A stretch of 64,000 nucleotides of DNA, taken from Leucobacter celer subsp. astrifaciens (GTDB taxonomy: Bacteria > Actinomycetota > Actinomycetes > Actinomycetales > Microbacteriaceae). Every line of letters starts with the position of its first letter. Position 1 is the stretch's first letter. Location: NCBI RefSeq assembly GCF_001273835.1, contig NZ_JHEI01000133.1, positions 248,001-312,000 on the forward strand. The letters are read 5' to 3'. The notes under the pieces were generated by a model. The model saw only the letters and a program-made list of their open reading frames with translations, was not told the origin of the DNA and ran no database searches. Position numbers and translations under genes: made by a program. This document shows, piece by piece, positions 54,059 to 62,337 of this stretch.

Positions 54059-54576
54059 TCGCGCAGATCGTGCAGGTGCTCTTCGCCTTCGGCGCCAATC
54101 TGGGGGATCGCGGCGAGACGATCCGTGCGGCGCAGCGCGAGCTCGCCGAGGCGTCGGGGATCCGCGGCCTCGTCGCGTCGCCGCTGCGCGAGACCATCGC
54201 GCTCACCGAGTCCGGCCCTGATCTCGACGCACCCCGCTATCTCAACGGCGTCGCCGTCGCGGAGACTTCGCTGTCGCCCCACGAACTGCTCGATCTGACG
54301 CAGCGCATCGAGGCCGCGCACGGTCGGAGGCGCGATGTGCGCTGGGGGGATCGCACCCTCGACATCGACGTGATCCTCTACGGCGGCCGGGTCATCAAGG
54401 ACGAGCGCCTCACCGTTCCGCACCCCCGCGCCCACGAGCGGGACTTCGTGCTGTCGCCCTGGCTCGACCTCGATCCCGATGCCGTGCTGATGGGGCACGG
54501 GCGCGTGGACGCGCTGCTGGCGCGCCTGGGAGACACGACACGACCGTTCGAGGAGCCCGCCGATGCGCAGGGTTGA
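54055..54576 (+). CDS. folK: 2-amino-4-hydroxy-6-hydroxymethyldihydropteridine diphosphokinase
   Basis: This 173-aa enzyme pyrophosphorylates 6-hydroxymethyl-dihydropterin before FolP acts. The signature RWGDRTLDIDVILYGG is intact, as are FGANLGDR at the start and the loop VPHPRAHERDFVL. The GTG start overlaps the folP-folB stop (GTGA). It is slightly longer at the N-terminus than E. coli HppK but within the actinobacterial range. Confidence 0.94.
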   Translation: MIAQIVQVLFAFGANLGDRGETIRAAQRELAEASGIRGLVASPLRETIALTESGPDLDAPRYLNGVAVAETSLSPHELLDLTQRIEAAHGRRRDVRWGDRTLDIDVILYGGRVIKDERLTVPHPRAHERDFVLSPWLDLDPDAVLMGHGRVDALLARLGDTTRPFEEPADAQG

Positions 54577-55078
54577 GCGCAGCAACCCGCTGCTCGTGCT
54601 GGCCGTCGCGGTGGCGGGGGCGGTGCTGGGGATGCTCGTGCAGTTCGCGCTCTCGAACCGCGGCGCACCGCCGTTGGTGCCGCCGCTCTCGCTGCCGGCG
54701 TCGCTCGTGCTGATCGCCGCCGTGCTGCTGGTGTTCGGGATCCGGCTGCGACGCGCGCTGCAGAAGGGGCCGGGTGCGGTCAACCCGTTCCAGGCGGTGC
54801 GCCTGCTCGCCGCGGCGCGAGCGGGGCAGATCGTCGGTGCGCTGCTCGGCGGCTTCGGCGGCGGACTCGCGATCACGGTGCTCGGGCGCACGGTGCCGGC
54901 CCCGCCCCAGACGTGGATCCCCATGCTCCTCGTGCTGCTGGGCGGCGCGGTGCTCGTCGGATGCGCGGTCTACGCCGAGCGCTGCTGTCGCGTCCCGCCG
55001 GGCGGCGACGACGCGGAGGACGGCGGACCCGATCCCGAACCCGGGCCCGCTGATCAGACCGCATTCCGCAAGCCCTGA
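54563..55078 (+). CDS. DUF3180 membrane protein
   Basis: This 171-aa protein has four hydrophobic helices (about 8-28, 42-60, 80-105 and 110-132) and a polar Asp/Pro-rich C-terminus. The position directly after folK and the segment AVRLLAAARAGQIVGALLGGF fit the DUF3180 family, which occupies the same slot in Mycobacterium. Function is not established. It overlaps folK by 14 bases. Confidence 0.85.
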   Translation: MRRVERSNPLLVLAVAVAGAVLGMLVQFALSNRGAPPLVPPLSLPASLVLIAAVLLVFGIRLRRALQKGPGAVNPFQAVRLLAAARAGQIVGALLGGFGGGLAITVLGRTVPAPPQTWIPMLLVLLGGAVLVGCAVYAERCCRVPPGGDDAEDGGPDPEPGPADQTAFRKP

Positions 55079-55240
55079 GCATCCGGGGCAGGCGACGTGC
55101 CGCCATGGGCGAGGCATACCGCTCAGATCCCGCTCAGATCCCGCTTTCTGCCGCTCCCGGCCCCCGGAACCGGCGAGAAACGGGATCTCGGCCGATCCGG
55201 ATCCGGCTCACCATCCGAGAGTGGGCCTAGGGTGGGAGAC

Positions 55241-55819
55241 GTGAACGAGGAAGCGACCGAGTACCAGGAATCCGTGCCCGTCGAGGCGAGAGCCGCGGAG
55301 GCGAGTGCCGAGGCGAGCATCGCGCCGAACGATGCGTGGCCGACCGGCGGCGCCGAGTGGCAGCGCGTGTCGCCCTCGTACGCCTGGGCGGATCTGTGCC
55401 TCAACCTGCTGCTGGTGCTGCTCGTCGGCGCCGCGCTCGTCGTCGTCGTGGTCCTCGGGGGCGAGGAGGTGCCGCCGGCGCCCTACATCATCCTGCCGAT
55501 CGTGATCGCGGTGCTCATCGTCAACGCGCTGCTGGCCTTCCGCCGTGTGCGCGCGATCGGCTACATCCTGCGCGAGGACGACCTGTTGTTCCGCCGCGGC
55601 ATCATGTTCGAGCGTGTGATCGCGGTGCCCTACGGCCGGCTGCAACTCGTCGACGTGACCCGCGGGCCGCTGCTGCGGGCGCTCGGTCTCGCGACCCTCA
55701 AGTTCGTGACGGCATCGGCGGCCACGGGCGTGCACCTGCCCGGCTTGCGCTTCGAGGATGCCGAGGCGCTGCGGGACCGCCTGGTCGAATTGGCGGAGAC
55801 GCGGAGGTCGGGTCTGTGA
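55241..55819 (+). CDS. bacterial PH-domain (YdbS-like) membrane protein
   Basis: This 192-aa protein has an acidic N-terminal tail of about 50 residues, two membrane helices (about 60-80 and 85-105) and a C-terminal bacterial PH domain. The PH domain shows REDDLLFRRGIMFERVIAVPYGRLQLVDVTRGPLLRALGL. The GTG at 55241 has GGTGGGAG in front; a start at 55097 would add a low-quality leader. It is coupled to the next, larger PH-domain protein by a GTGA overlap; YdbS/YdbT pairs are widespread in Gram-positive bacteria. Confidence 0.85.
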   Translation: MNEEATEYQESVPVEARAAEASAEASIAPNDAWPTGGAEWQRVSPSYAWADLCLNLLLVLLVGAALVVVVVLGGEEVPPAPYIILPIVIAVLIVNALLAFRRVRAIGYILREDDLLFRRGIMFERVIAVPYGRLQLVDVTRGPLLRALGLATLKFVTASAATGVHLPGLRFEDAEALRDRLVELAETRRSGL

Positions 55820-57705
55820 CCGACCGGAACGGCGCCGAGGATATCGGTGCCGAGGATACCGGTGCTGAGGATACCGGTGCTGAGGCCGTCAGCGCCGCTG
55901 ATGCTTCTGCCGCTGCTGCCGCCGCGGGATCCGCCGCCGCTGCGCTCGAACCCGTGACCGAGAGCGTAGTCGAGACCGCGGCCGATGCCGTGCTGCCGGG
56001 TACGGCCGACGCCGAGGGGTGGCGGCGGCTGCATCCGCTCTCGCCGCTGCTGCGCGGCGGGCTCGTGCTGCTCGTGATCGCGGGCATCATCGTCGCGAAC
56101 TTCCGCGACCGCTTCGTCGAGGTGCTCTTCGTCAGCGGGATCCTGCGCGACAACGATCGTGTGGACGTCGACATGTCCGGCGAGGGCGACGTGGTCGACC
56201 TGGTCGAGTATCTCGTGGAGGAGGGGCTGGTGCTCGTCGCGCTCGGCATCGCGGCCGCGGCGATCCTGCTGATCGTGTTCTTCTCGTGGATCGCGTGGCG
56301 CTTCTCGACCTATCGCATCACGGCCGAGGCGGTCGAGGCTCGGCGCGGAGTGCTCTTCCGCAACCACCGGCGCGCACCGCTCGAGCGTATCCAGAGCGTC
56401 AATCTGCAGCGTTCGCTGCTCGCGCGTGCACTGGGGCTCACGAAGATCGAGGTGCTCACCGCGGGCCAAGGCGGCAAGGTCGAGCTCGCCTTCCTCGGAC
56501 ATCGCGACGCCAAGCTCGTGCGGGAGCAGATCATCCGCCGTGCCGCGGCGAAACGGGGCGAACCGGAAATCGCAGCGCCGGCGGCAGTCGACTTCGCGGG
56601 CCGGGCCTACGCCGAGGCGAGCGGCAAGCTGGCCGAGCGCGCGCAGGACTTCGCCGATATCGACATCGATCCCGAGGCCGCCGCGACGCAGGCACTGGTG
56701 CGGGTTCCGGTGGGGCGTCTCGCGGGAAGCATCGCGCTCAGCTGGGAATCGGTGATCACCGTGCTGATCCTGATCGGCATCGTCGTGGGCGGGGCCGTGC
56801 TGGAGCCGGCGCTGATCCTCGGCGTGATCCCGATGCTCATCGTGATGGCCAGCATCACCTTCAGCCAGTTCAACAAGGGTTTCAACTTCTCGCTGTCGAG
56901 GGGGCGCGACTCCGTCCGCACGGGATCGGGGCTGACCTCGACCACGACCGAGTCGATTCCGTTCGGCCGTATCCACGCGGTGGAGGCGCGGCAGCCGCTG
57001 CTGTGGCGCCCGCTGGGCTGGTGGAAGGTGCGCATCACCACGGCCGGGCACTCGGTGGCACAGGGAGGCCAGAACAGCACGCAGAACGTGGTGCTGCCCG
57101 TCGGCGTGGAATCCGACGTGCTGCGCGTCTTCGAGACCCTGCTGCCGGGCCTCGGCGACGACGAGCACGAGATCGCCGGGCTGCGCGACGGACTGTCCGG
57201 TGCCGCGAGCGGGTATCTCGGAGCCGGTCCGCGCGCCGGCTGGGTGCTGTGGTGGGGGCGGCGGCGCGCGGGCGTCGACATCGCCGACGCCGAGACGCAG
57301 AACGCCACGCTGCGCGTGCGCCGCGGTGCGCTGACCCGCTCGCTCTCGATCATGCCGATCGTGCGCGCGCAGTCGGTGCAGCTGCGCAGGCCGCTGGCGC
57401 ACCGCTTCCTCGGGCTGGCTTCGCTGCAGGCGCACACCGTGCTCGGGCCGGTGCGCATGGAGATGCGCGGGATCGAGCTCGGCGCCGCGCAGCGGCTGTT
57501 CGACGAGCTCGTCTCGGTCGTGCTGCGCGTGCAGGGAGCGGATGCCCGGGGCATCGGAGACCTGAGCGCTGAGGATCGGAGTACCGAGGAGCAGGGTCTC
57601 GGGGAGCAGAGCAGGGAAACGGAGGCGACGGAGCCGCCGAGCGCCGATCCGCCGACCGTCGAGCCGGGTGCAGCGCAGTCGAGCACCGGGGAGAGTCCCG
57701 CGTGA
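55816..57705 (+). CDS. multi-PH-domain (YdbT-like) membrane protein
   Basis: This 629-aa protein has an N-terminal acidic tail with a tandem GAED(I/T) repeat. It has membrane helix pairs near 90-110 and 160-190 and again near 335-375, separated by PH-like domains. The PH domains begin TYRITAEAVEARRGVLFRNHRRAPLERIQSV, with further copies around SVRTGSGLTSTTTESIPFGRI and ATLRVRRGALTRSLSIMPIVRAQSV. The C-terminus is acidic and Ser/Thr-rich. The exact role of YdbT proteins is unknown; resistance to some antimicrobials has been proposed for relatives. Confidence 0.85.
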   Translation: MTDRNGAEDIGAEDTGAEDTGAEAVSAADASAAAAAAGSAAAALEPVTESVVETAADAVLPGTADAEGWRRLHPLSPLLRGGLVLLVIAGIIVANFRDRFVEVLFVSGILRDNDRVDVDMSGEGDVVDLVEYLVEEGLVLVALGIAAAAILLIVFFSWIAWRFSTYRITAEAVEARRGVLFRNHRRAPLERIQSVNLQRSLLARALGLTKIEVLTAGQGGKVELAFLGHRDAKLVREQIIRRAAAKRGEPEIAAPAAVDFAGRAYAEASGKLAERAQDFADIDIDPEAAATQALVRVPVGRLAGSIALSWESVITVLILIGIVVGGAVLEPALILGVIPMLIVMASITFSQFNKGFNFSLSRGRDSVRTGSGLTSTTTESIPFGRIHAVEARQPLLWRPLGWWKVRITTAGHSVAQGGQNSTQNVVLPVGVESDVLRVFETLLPGLGDDEHEIAGLRDGLSGAASGYLGAGPRAGWVLWWGRRRAGVDIADAETQNATLRVRRGALTRSLSIMPIVRAQSVQLRRPLAHRFLGLASLQAHTVLGPVRMEMRGIELGAAQRLFDELVSVVLRVQGADARGIGDLSAEDRSTEEQGLGEQSRETEATEPPSADPPTVEPGAAQSSTGESPA

Positions 57706-58457
57706 GCGTCGCGGAGTCGCGCCTCGGTGTCGGTGTGATCGGCGCCGGGCGGGTGGGGCCGGTGCTGGCGCGGGCGCTCGCCGGCGCGGGGCACGCCATT
57801 ACCGGAATCTCGGCGATCAGCGAGGAGAGCTGGGAGCGCGCCGAGAGCATGCTGCCCGGAGTGCCGATCCTCGATCCCGCGGAGGTGGTGCGCCGCTCCG
57901 AACTCGTGCTGTTCGCCATCCCCGGCGCCGAGTTGCCCGGGCTCGTGAGCGGGCTCGCCGCCACCGGGGCGTGGCAGCCGGGTCAGCTCGCCATTCACAC
58001 CGCCGCCGAGCACGGATACGGCGTCTTCGCGCCGGCGCTCGCCGCTGGCGTGATCCCGCTCGCGCTCCACCCCGCCATCGTGTTCACCGGCACGAGTCTC
58101 GACCTGAGCCGACTCTCGGGCGCGACGGTCGCGGTCACCGCGCCCACACCGGTGCTGCCGATCGGCCAGGCGCTCGCCGTCGAGATGGGGGCCGAGCCCG
58201 TGGTCGTGGCCGAGGCGGATCGCCCCGCCTACGCCGAGGCGATTGCCGCCGCCGCCGAGTTCTCGCGAGCCGTGGTGCGGCAGGCCGCCGACGCGCTGCG
58301 CGCCATCGGAGTCGAGCGCCCCGATCGTGCGGTGGGCGGTGTCGTGCGCGCCGCGATCGAGGAGGAGCTGATCGCGGCCGCGGGCGCGGATCCCGAGCTG
58401 CATCTCGATCCCGGCCCGGATCCCGAGCAGGATCCGGGCACCGGCCAGCGCGAGTAG
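57702..58457 (+). CDS. DUF2520/Rossmann-like oxidoreductase
   Basis: This 251-aa protein has an N-terminal NAD(P)-binding fold (GVGVIGAGRVGPVLARAL) and a C-terminal DUF2520 helical domain, resembling ketopantoate/pyrroline-5-carboxylate reductase types. In Mycobacterium the ortholog Rv3603c is followed by panC. Here panC and panD are absent and lysS follows after a palindrome. The GTG start overlaps the upstream stop. The tail is Asp/Pro-rich. Its reaction is not established. Confidence 0.85.
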   Translation: MSVAESRLGVGVIGAGRVGPVLARALAGAGHAITGISAISEESWERAESMLPGVPILDPAEVVRRSELVLFAIPGAELPGLVSGLAATGAWQPGQLAIHTAAEHGYGVFAPALAAGVIPLALHPAIVFTGTSLDLSRLSGATVAVTAPTPVLPIGQALAVEMGAEPVVVAEADRPAYAEAIAAAAEFSRAVVRQAADALRAIGVERPDRAVGGVVRAAIEEELIAAAGADPELHLDPGPDPEQDPGTGQRE

Positions 58458-58762
58458 CGGCGCCTTCACCCCGTCATCCTGTGCGGACCTCACCCGTCGC
58501 ACAGGTGAAAACCAGTAGTGCAGGACGGTTGCGAGGAATTGCTCCTGCATGACGGGGCTTCCCCTGTGCGACGGGTGAGGTCCGCGCAGGGCGGCGGTGG
58601 ATCGCGTGCGCCCCCGAGTCTTGAGGCCCCCGAGCGGCGGAACCTCTAAGATGGATCGGTACGCCCGAATCCTCGGATCGGGTGCGCGCCGTGCCCACGC
58701 GGGCTGGTCGAGCGCAGAGATCCGAATCACAGAATCCGAAACCATCAGAGGAACCCGCCCAG
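58458..58762. repeat. 305-bp gap with interlocked inverted repeats in place of panC/panD
   Basis: Arms B (58478-58505) and B' (58563-58590) are complementary at 27 of 28 positions and contain CCTGTGCGGACCTCACCCG. Arms A (CCCCGTCAT, 58469-58477) and A' (ATGACGGGG, 58549-58557) are also complementary. The order A-B-A'-B' means the pairs cross. The remaining bases up to the lysS ATG hold a possible lysS -10 (TAAGAT near 58646). No gene is seen in this gap. Confidence 0.75.
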
Positions 58763-60301
58763 ATGAGCGAGCAGACCGCACCCGCCGAGAGCAGCGAGAA
58801 CGCCGAGGAGATCTTCGAGCAGAAGCGCGTGCGCCTGGAGAAGCGCGAGAAGCTGAACGCTCAGGCCGACCTGGCGGGCGGCGCCTACCCGGTGTCGGTG
58901 CCCGTCACCACCACCATCCCCGCGGTGCGCGCCAAGTGGGCGCACCTCGAGGAGGTGCCCGACAGTCCCTCCGGCGAGACCGTGGGCATCGCGGGCCGCG
59001 TCGTCTTCCAGCGCAACACCGGCAAGCTCTGCTTCGCCTCGCTGCAGGCCGGCGACGGTACCCGCATCCAGGCGATGGTGAGCCTCGCCGAGGTGGGCGA
59101 GGAGTCGCTCGCCCAGTACAAGGAGCTCGTCGATCTGGGCGACCACCTCTTCGTGAGCGGCGAGGTCGTCTCGAGCCGTCGCGGTGAGCTGTCCGTGATG
59201 GTGAAGGAGTGGCGGATCGCGGCCAAGGCGCTCGCCCCGCTGCCCAACATGTACGCGGAGCTGAACGAGGAGACCCGGGTGCGCCAGCGCTACCTCGACC
59301 TCATCCAGCGCGAGCAGGCCCGCACCAACGTCGTCACCCGTGCCCGCACCATGGCGAGCCTGCGCCGCACCTTCGCCGAGCGCGACTTCATCGAGGTCGA
59401 GACCCCGATGCTGCAGACCATGCACGGCGGCGCGTCGGCCCGCCCGTTCGTGACGCGCTCGAACGCGTTCGACACCGAGCTGTACCTGCGCATCGCCCCC
59501 GAGCTGTACCTCAAGCGCGCGGCGGTCGGCGGACTCGAGCGCGTCTTCGAGATCAACCGCAACTTCCGCAACGAGGGCGCCGACTCCACTCACAGCCCCG
59601 AGTTCGCGATGCTCGAGGCCTACCAGGCCTACAGCGACTACAACGGCATTGCCGACCTGACGCAGGCTCTCGTGCAGAACGCCGCGCTCGCCGCGAACGC
59701 CGGCACCGAGCGCGAGGGATCCCACGTCGTCGAGTGGGCCGACGGCACCCTCTTCGACCTGGGCGGCGACTGGGACCGCATCTCGATGTACGGCACGCTC
59801 TCGGAAGCCGCCGGGCGCGAGATCACCCCTGAGACGCCGGTCGAGGATCTGCAGGCCATCGCCGACGCCGAGGGCGTCGAGGTGCACCTGCCCAATCACG
59901 GCAAGCTCGTCGAAGAGCTCTGGGAGCACTTCGTGAAGGGCGGGCTCACCCGACCCACCTTCGTCATGGACTTCCCGGTCGAGACGAGCCCGCTCACCCG
60001 CCACCACCGCTCGATCCCGGGTGTCGTGGAGAAGTGGGATCTCTACGTGCGCGGCTTCGAGCTCGCCACGGGCTACTCCGAACTCGTGGACCCCGTGGTG
60101 CAGCGCGAGCGCTTCGTGCAGCAGGCCGCCGAGGCGGCCCGCGGCGACGACGAGGCCATGCCCATCGACGAGGACTTCCTGCGCGCGCTCGAGCACGCCA
60201 TGCCGCCGTCGGGAGGGATGGGGATGGGGATGGATCGCCTCCTCATGGCGCTGACCGGCCTCGGCATCCGCGAGACGATCCTCTTCCCGCTCGTGAAGTA
60301 G
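58763..60301 (+). CDS. lysS: lysyl-tRNA synthetase, class II
   Basis: This 512-aa enzyme charges tRNA-Lys. An N-terminal OB-fold anticodon domain (about 55-160; VGIAGRVVFQRNTGKLCFASL) is followed by the class II core with motif 2 FRNEGADSTHSPEF and motif 3 GMGMGMDRLLM. ATG 58763 gives MSEQTAPAES and has AGAGGA upstream; an earlier GTG would add 27 residues. It is the conserved neighbour of the fol/DUF2520 block in actinobacteria. Confidence 0.96.
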   Translation: MSEQTAPAESSENAEEIFEQKRVRLEKREKLNAQADLAGGAYPVSVPVTTTIPAVRAKWAHLEEVPDSPSGETVGIAGRVVFQRNTGKLCFASLQAGDGTRIQAMVSLAEVGEESLAQYKELVDLGDHLFVSGEVVSSRRGELSVMVKEWRIAAKALAPLPNMYAELNEETRVRQRYLDLIQREQARTNVVTRARTMASLRRTFAERDFIEVETPMLQTMHGGASARPFVTRSNAFDTELYLRIAPELYLKRAAVGGLERVFEINRNFRNEGADSTHSPEFAMLEAYQAYSDYNGIADLTQALVQNAALAANAGTEREGSHVVEWADGTLFDLGGDWDRISMYGTLSEAAGREITPETPVEDLQAIADAEGVEVHLPNHGKLVEELWEHFVKGGLTRPTFVMDFPVETSPLTRHHRSIPGVVEKWDLYVRGFELATGYSELVDPVVQRERFVQQAAEAARGDDEAMPIDEDFLRALEHAMPPSGGMGMGMDRLLMALTGLGIRETILFPLVK

Positions 60302-60471
60302 CTTGCGCGGCGGGGCGTGCGCAGCGCCCCGGGCTTGGACAGGGGACCCCGGCGCGTCGCAAGCGCCGCGCCAACCCTGATGCGCCCAGGACACTGCGCA
60401 CACCCCGCCGCTCTACTCGTGCGCGGTCGAGCGTGTCGCGGGATCCCAGGAACCCTGGGGGTAGAGGCGGG

Positions 60472-60477
60472 TAGACT
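60472..60477 (+). promoter_or_regulatory. -10 box of a probably leaderless transcript
   Basis: TAGACT lies nine bases before the ATG at 60487, the right distance for transcription to begin at or within a few bases of the start codon. No ribosome-binding site precedes that ATG, which supports a leaderless mRNA. Confidence 0.5.
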
Positions 60478-60486
60478 TGGGGCACT

Positions 60487-60666
60487 ATGGACAACTGGTG
60501 GCTGAACGCGGTGTGGTCGCTGACCCCGACCGTACTGATCGGGCTCTTCTTCTGGCTTGTGCTGCGCCTGATCCTCCGCGCCGACCGCACCGAGAGGCGC
60601 GTCTACCAGCAGATCGAGAACGAGGAGCGCGCGAAGGCCGGTCTTCCGGCGCGCGACGAACTCTGA
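60487..60666 (+). CDS. small single-pass membrane protein, 59 aa
   Basis: The product has one membrane helix (about 11-30; PTVLIGLFFWLVLRLIL) and a basic/acidic C-terminal amphipathic part ending KAGLPARDEL. Its codon use is like that of other genes here and it begins right after a good -10 box. Similar short proteins lie after lysS in related genomes as far as I recall. Function unknown. Confidence 0.8.
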   Translation: MDNWWLNAVWSLTPTVLIGLFFWLVLRLILRADRTERRVYQQIENEERAKAGLPARDEL

Positions 60667-60742
60667 CCTGCCCTTTCTCCCGATAGAGTGAGTGCAGCCG
60701 CTCGGCTGCACCGCTCGATCGCGCCGGAGGAAGGGAAGCGTC

Positions 60743-62224
60743 GTGGATCTCAGCTGGCTCCAGGTCAACTGGCCCTACGTCTGGACGCTGTCGTTCTTCA
60801 TCATCGACAACGTGATCCGGATCGTCGCCCTCTTCGTCGTCCCCCGCAATCGCCGCCCGACAGCCGGAATGGCCTGGCTCATGGCCATCTTCCTGCTGCC
60901 GGTGCCGGGCCTCCTGCTCTTCCTGATCATCGGGAGCAAACGTCTGCCGCGTAAGCGCGAGCAGAAGCAGGAGGCGATCAACCACTTCGTCGCTCAGATC
61001 GCGGAGCGCGAGGAGCGCAGCCTCGTCACCCCGGAGGATCGCCTCAGCCCGGGCCTCGACAACGCCGTGAAACTGGGGCGCTCGCTCGGCGCGCAGCCGA
61101 TGCTGCGCGGCAACGCGGCATCGGTCACCATCGACTACGAGGAATCGTTCGAGCGCATGGCCGAGGCGATCCGCGGTGCGCAGGAGTACGTGCACATCGA
61201 GTTCTACATCCTCGTGCACGACGACTCGACCGATGACGTGTTCGCGGCCATGCGCGAGGCGGCGGCGCGCGGCGTGCAGGTGCGCGTGCTGCTCGATCAC
61301 GTCTCGGCGGTGCGCAACCCGGGGGCCAAGCGCACGGCTCGCAGCCTCACCGAGATGGGGGCCGACTGGGCCTACATGCTGCCGGTGCGGCCGTGGCGGG
61401 GAGAATATCAGCGGCCGGATCTGCGCAACCACCGCAAGCTCATCGTCGTCGACGGGCGCGTCGGGTTCATGGGGTCGCAGAACCTCGTCGACTCGAGCTA
61501 CAACAAGCCGTCGAACCGCCGCAGAGGTCTGCACTGGAAAGACCTCATGGTGCGGGTGGAGGGGCCGATCGTGCTCGGCTTGGAGGCGGTGTTCCAGGGC
61601 GACTGGTATCTGGAGACCGGCGAGTACCTGACCCACCTCTCCGAGGCGGCGCTCGAGGCGAACCGGCCGGGGGAGCTCGACTGCCAGATCGTGCCCAGCG
61701 GACCCGGGTACGCGGGCGAGAACAACCTGCAGGTGTTCGTCGCGCTGCTGTACACGGCGCAGCGCCGCATCAGCATCACGAGCCCGTACTTCGTGCCGGA
61801 CGGCTCGATCATGAACGCGCTGCGGGCCGCGACGGCGCGGGGCGTCGACGTCGAGCTCTTCGTCTCGGAGACCGGAGATCAGGCCGTGGTCTACCACGCG
61901 CAGCGCTCGTATTACGAGGAGCTGCTGCGCGCGGGCGTGCGCATCTGGATGTTCCGACCGCCCTACATCCTGCACTCGAAGCACTTCACGGTCGACGACG
62001 AGGTCGCCGTGGTGGGGTCGTCGAACATGGATCAGCGATCGTTCGGGCTCAACATGGAGATCTCGATGGTGGTGCACGGACGCCGCTTCATCGAGGATCT
62101 CGACGAGGTGAGCGACTACTACCGCGCGAATTCGCGGGAGCTGACGCTCGAGGAGTGGCTCAAACAGCCGCTCAGGTCGCAGCTGCTCGACGGCCTCGCG
62201 CGCCTCACCTCGGCTCTGCAGTAG
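60743..62224 (+). CDS. cls: cardiolipin synthase (phospholipase D family)
   Basis: This 493-aa membrane enzyme condenses phosphatidylglycerol to cardiolipin. Two N-terminal helices (about 10-30 and 40-62) are followed by two HKD catalytic modules: HRKLIVVDGRVGFMGS (about 235) and HSKHFTVDDEVAVVGSSNMD (about 430). All His/Lys/Asp residues are present. The GTG at 60743 follows the strong site GGAGGAAGGGAAG. It is the last gene of the housekeeping block before the ATP-grasp gene. Confidence 0.93.
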   Translation: MDLSWLQVNWPYVWTLSFFIIDNVIRIVALFVVPRNRRPTAGMAWLMAIFLLPVPGLLLFLIIGSKRLPRKREQKQEAINHFVAQIAEREERSLVTPEDRLSPGLDNAVKLGRSLGAQPMLRGNAASVTIDYEESFERMAEAIRGAQEYVHIEFYILVHDDSTDDVFAAMREAAARGVQVRVLLDHVSAVRNPGAKRTARSLTEMGADWAYMLPVRPWRGEYQRPDLRNHRKLIVVDGRVGFMGSQNLVDSSYNKPSNRRRGLHWKDLMVRVEGPIVLGLEAVFQGDWYLETGEYLTHLSEAALEANRPGELDCQIVPSGPGYAGENNLQVFVALLYTAQRRISITSPYFVPDGSIMNALRAATARGVDVELFVSETGDQAVVYHAQRSYYEELLRAGVRIWMFRPPYILHSKHFTVDDEVAVVGSSNMDQRSFGLNMEISMVVHGRRFIEDLDEVSDYYRANSRELTLEEWLKQPLRSQLLDGLARLTSALQ

Positions 62225-62337
62225 CTCCGGTTCTCGGGCCCGCAGTGCGGCACCTCGGAGGTCTCTGGGGCGTCGATTTTGGTTTCCTCCGCGAGTGTGC
62301 AAGCATGCCACTACCGTATTCGACGGAAGGAAACGCA

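Noticed and set aside
58469-58590. Riboswitch or T-box ahead of lysS
   Set aside because: The arms are almost perfect DNA-level inverted repeats related to a dispersed family; no T-box sequence or conserved riboswitch core was found.
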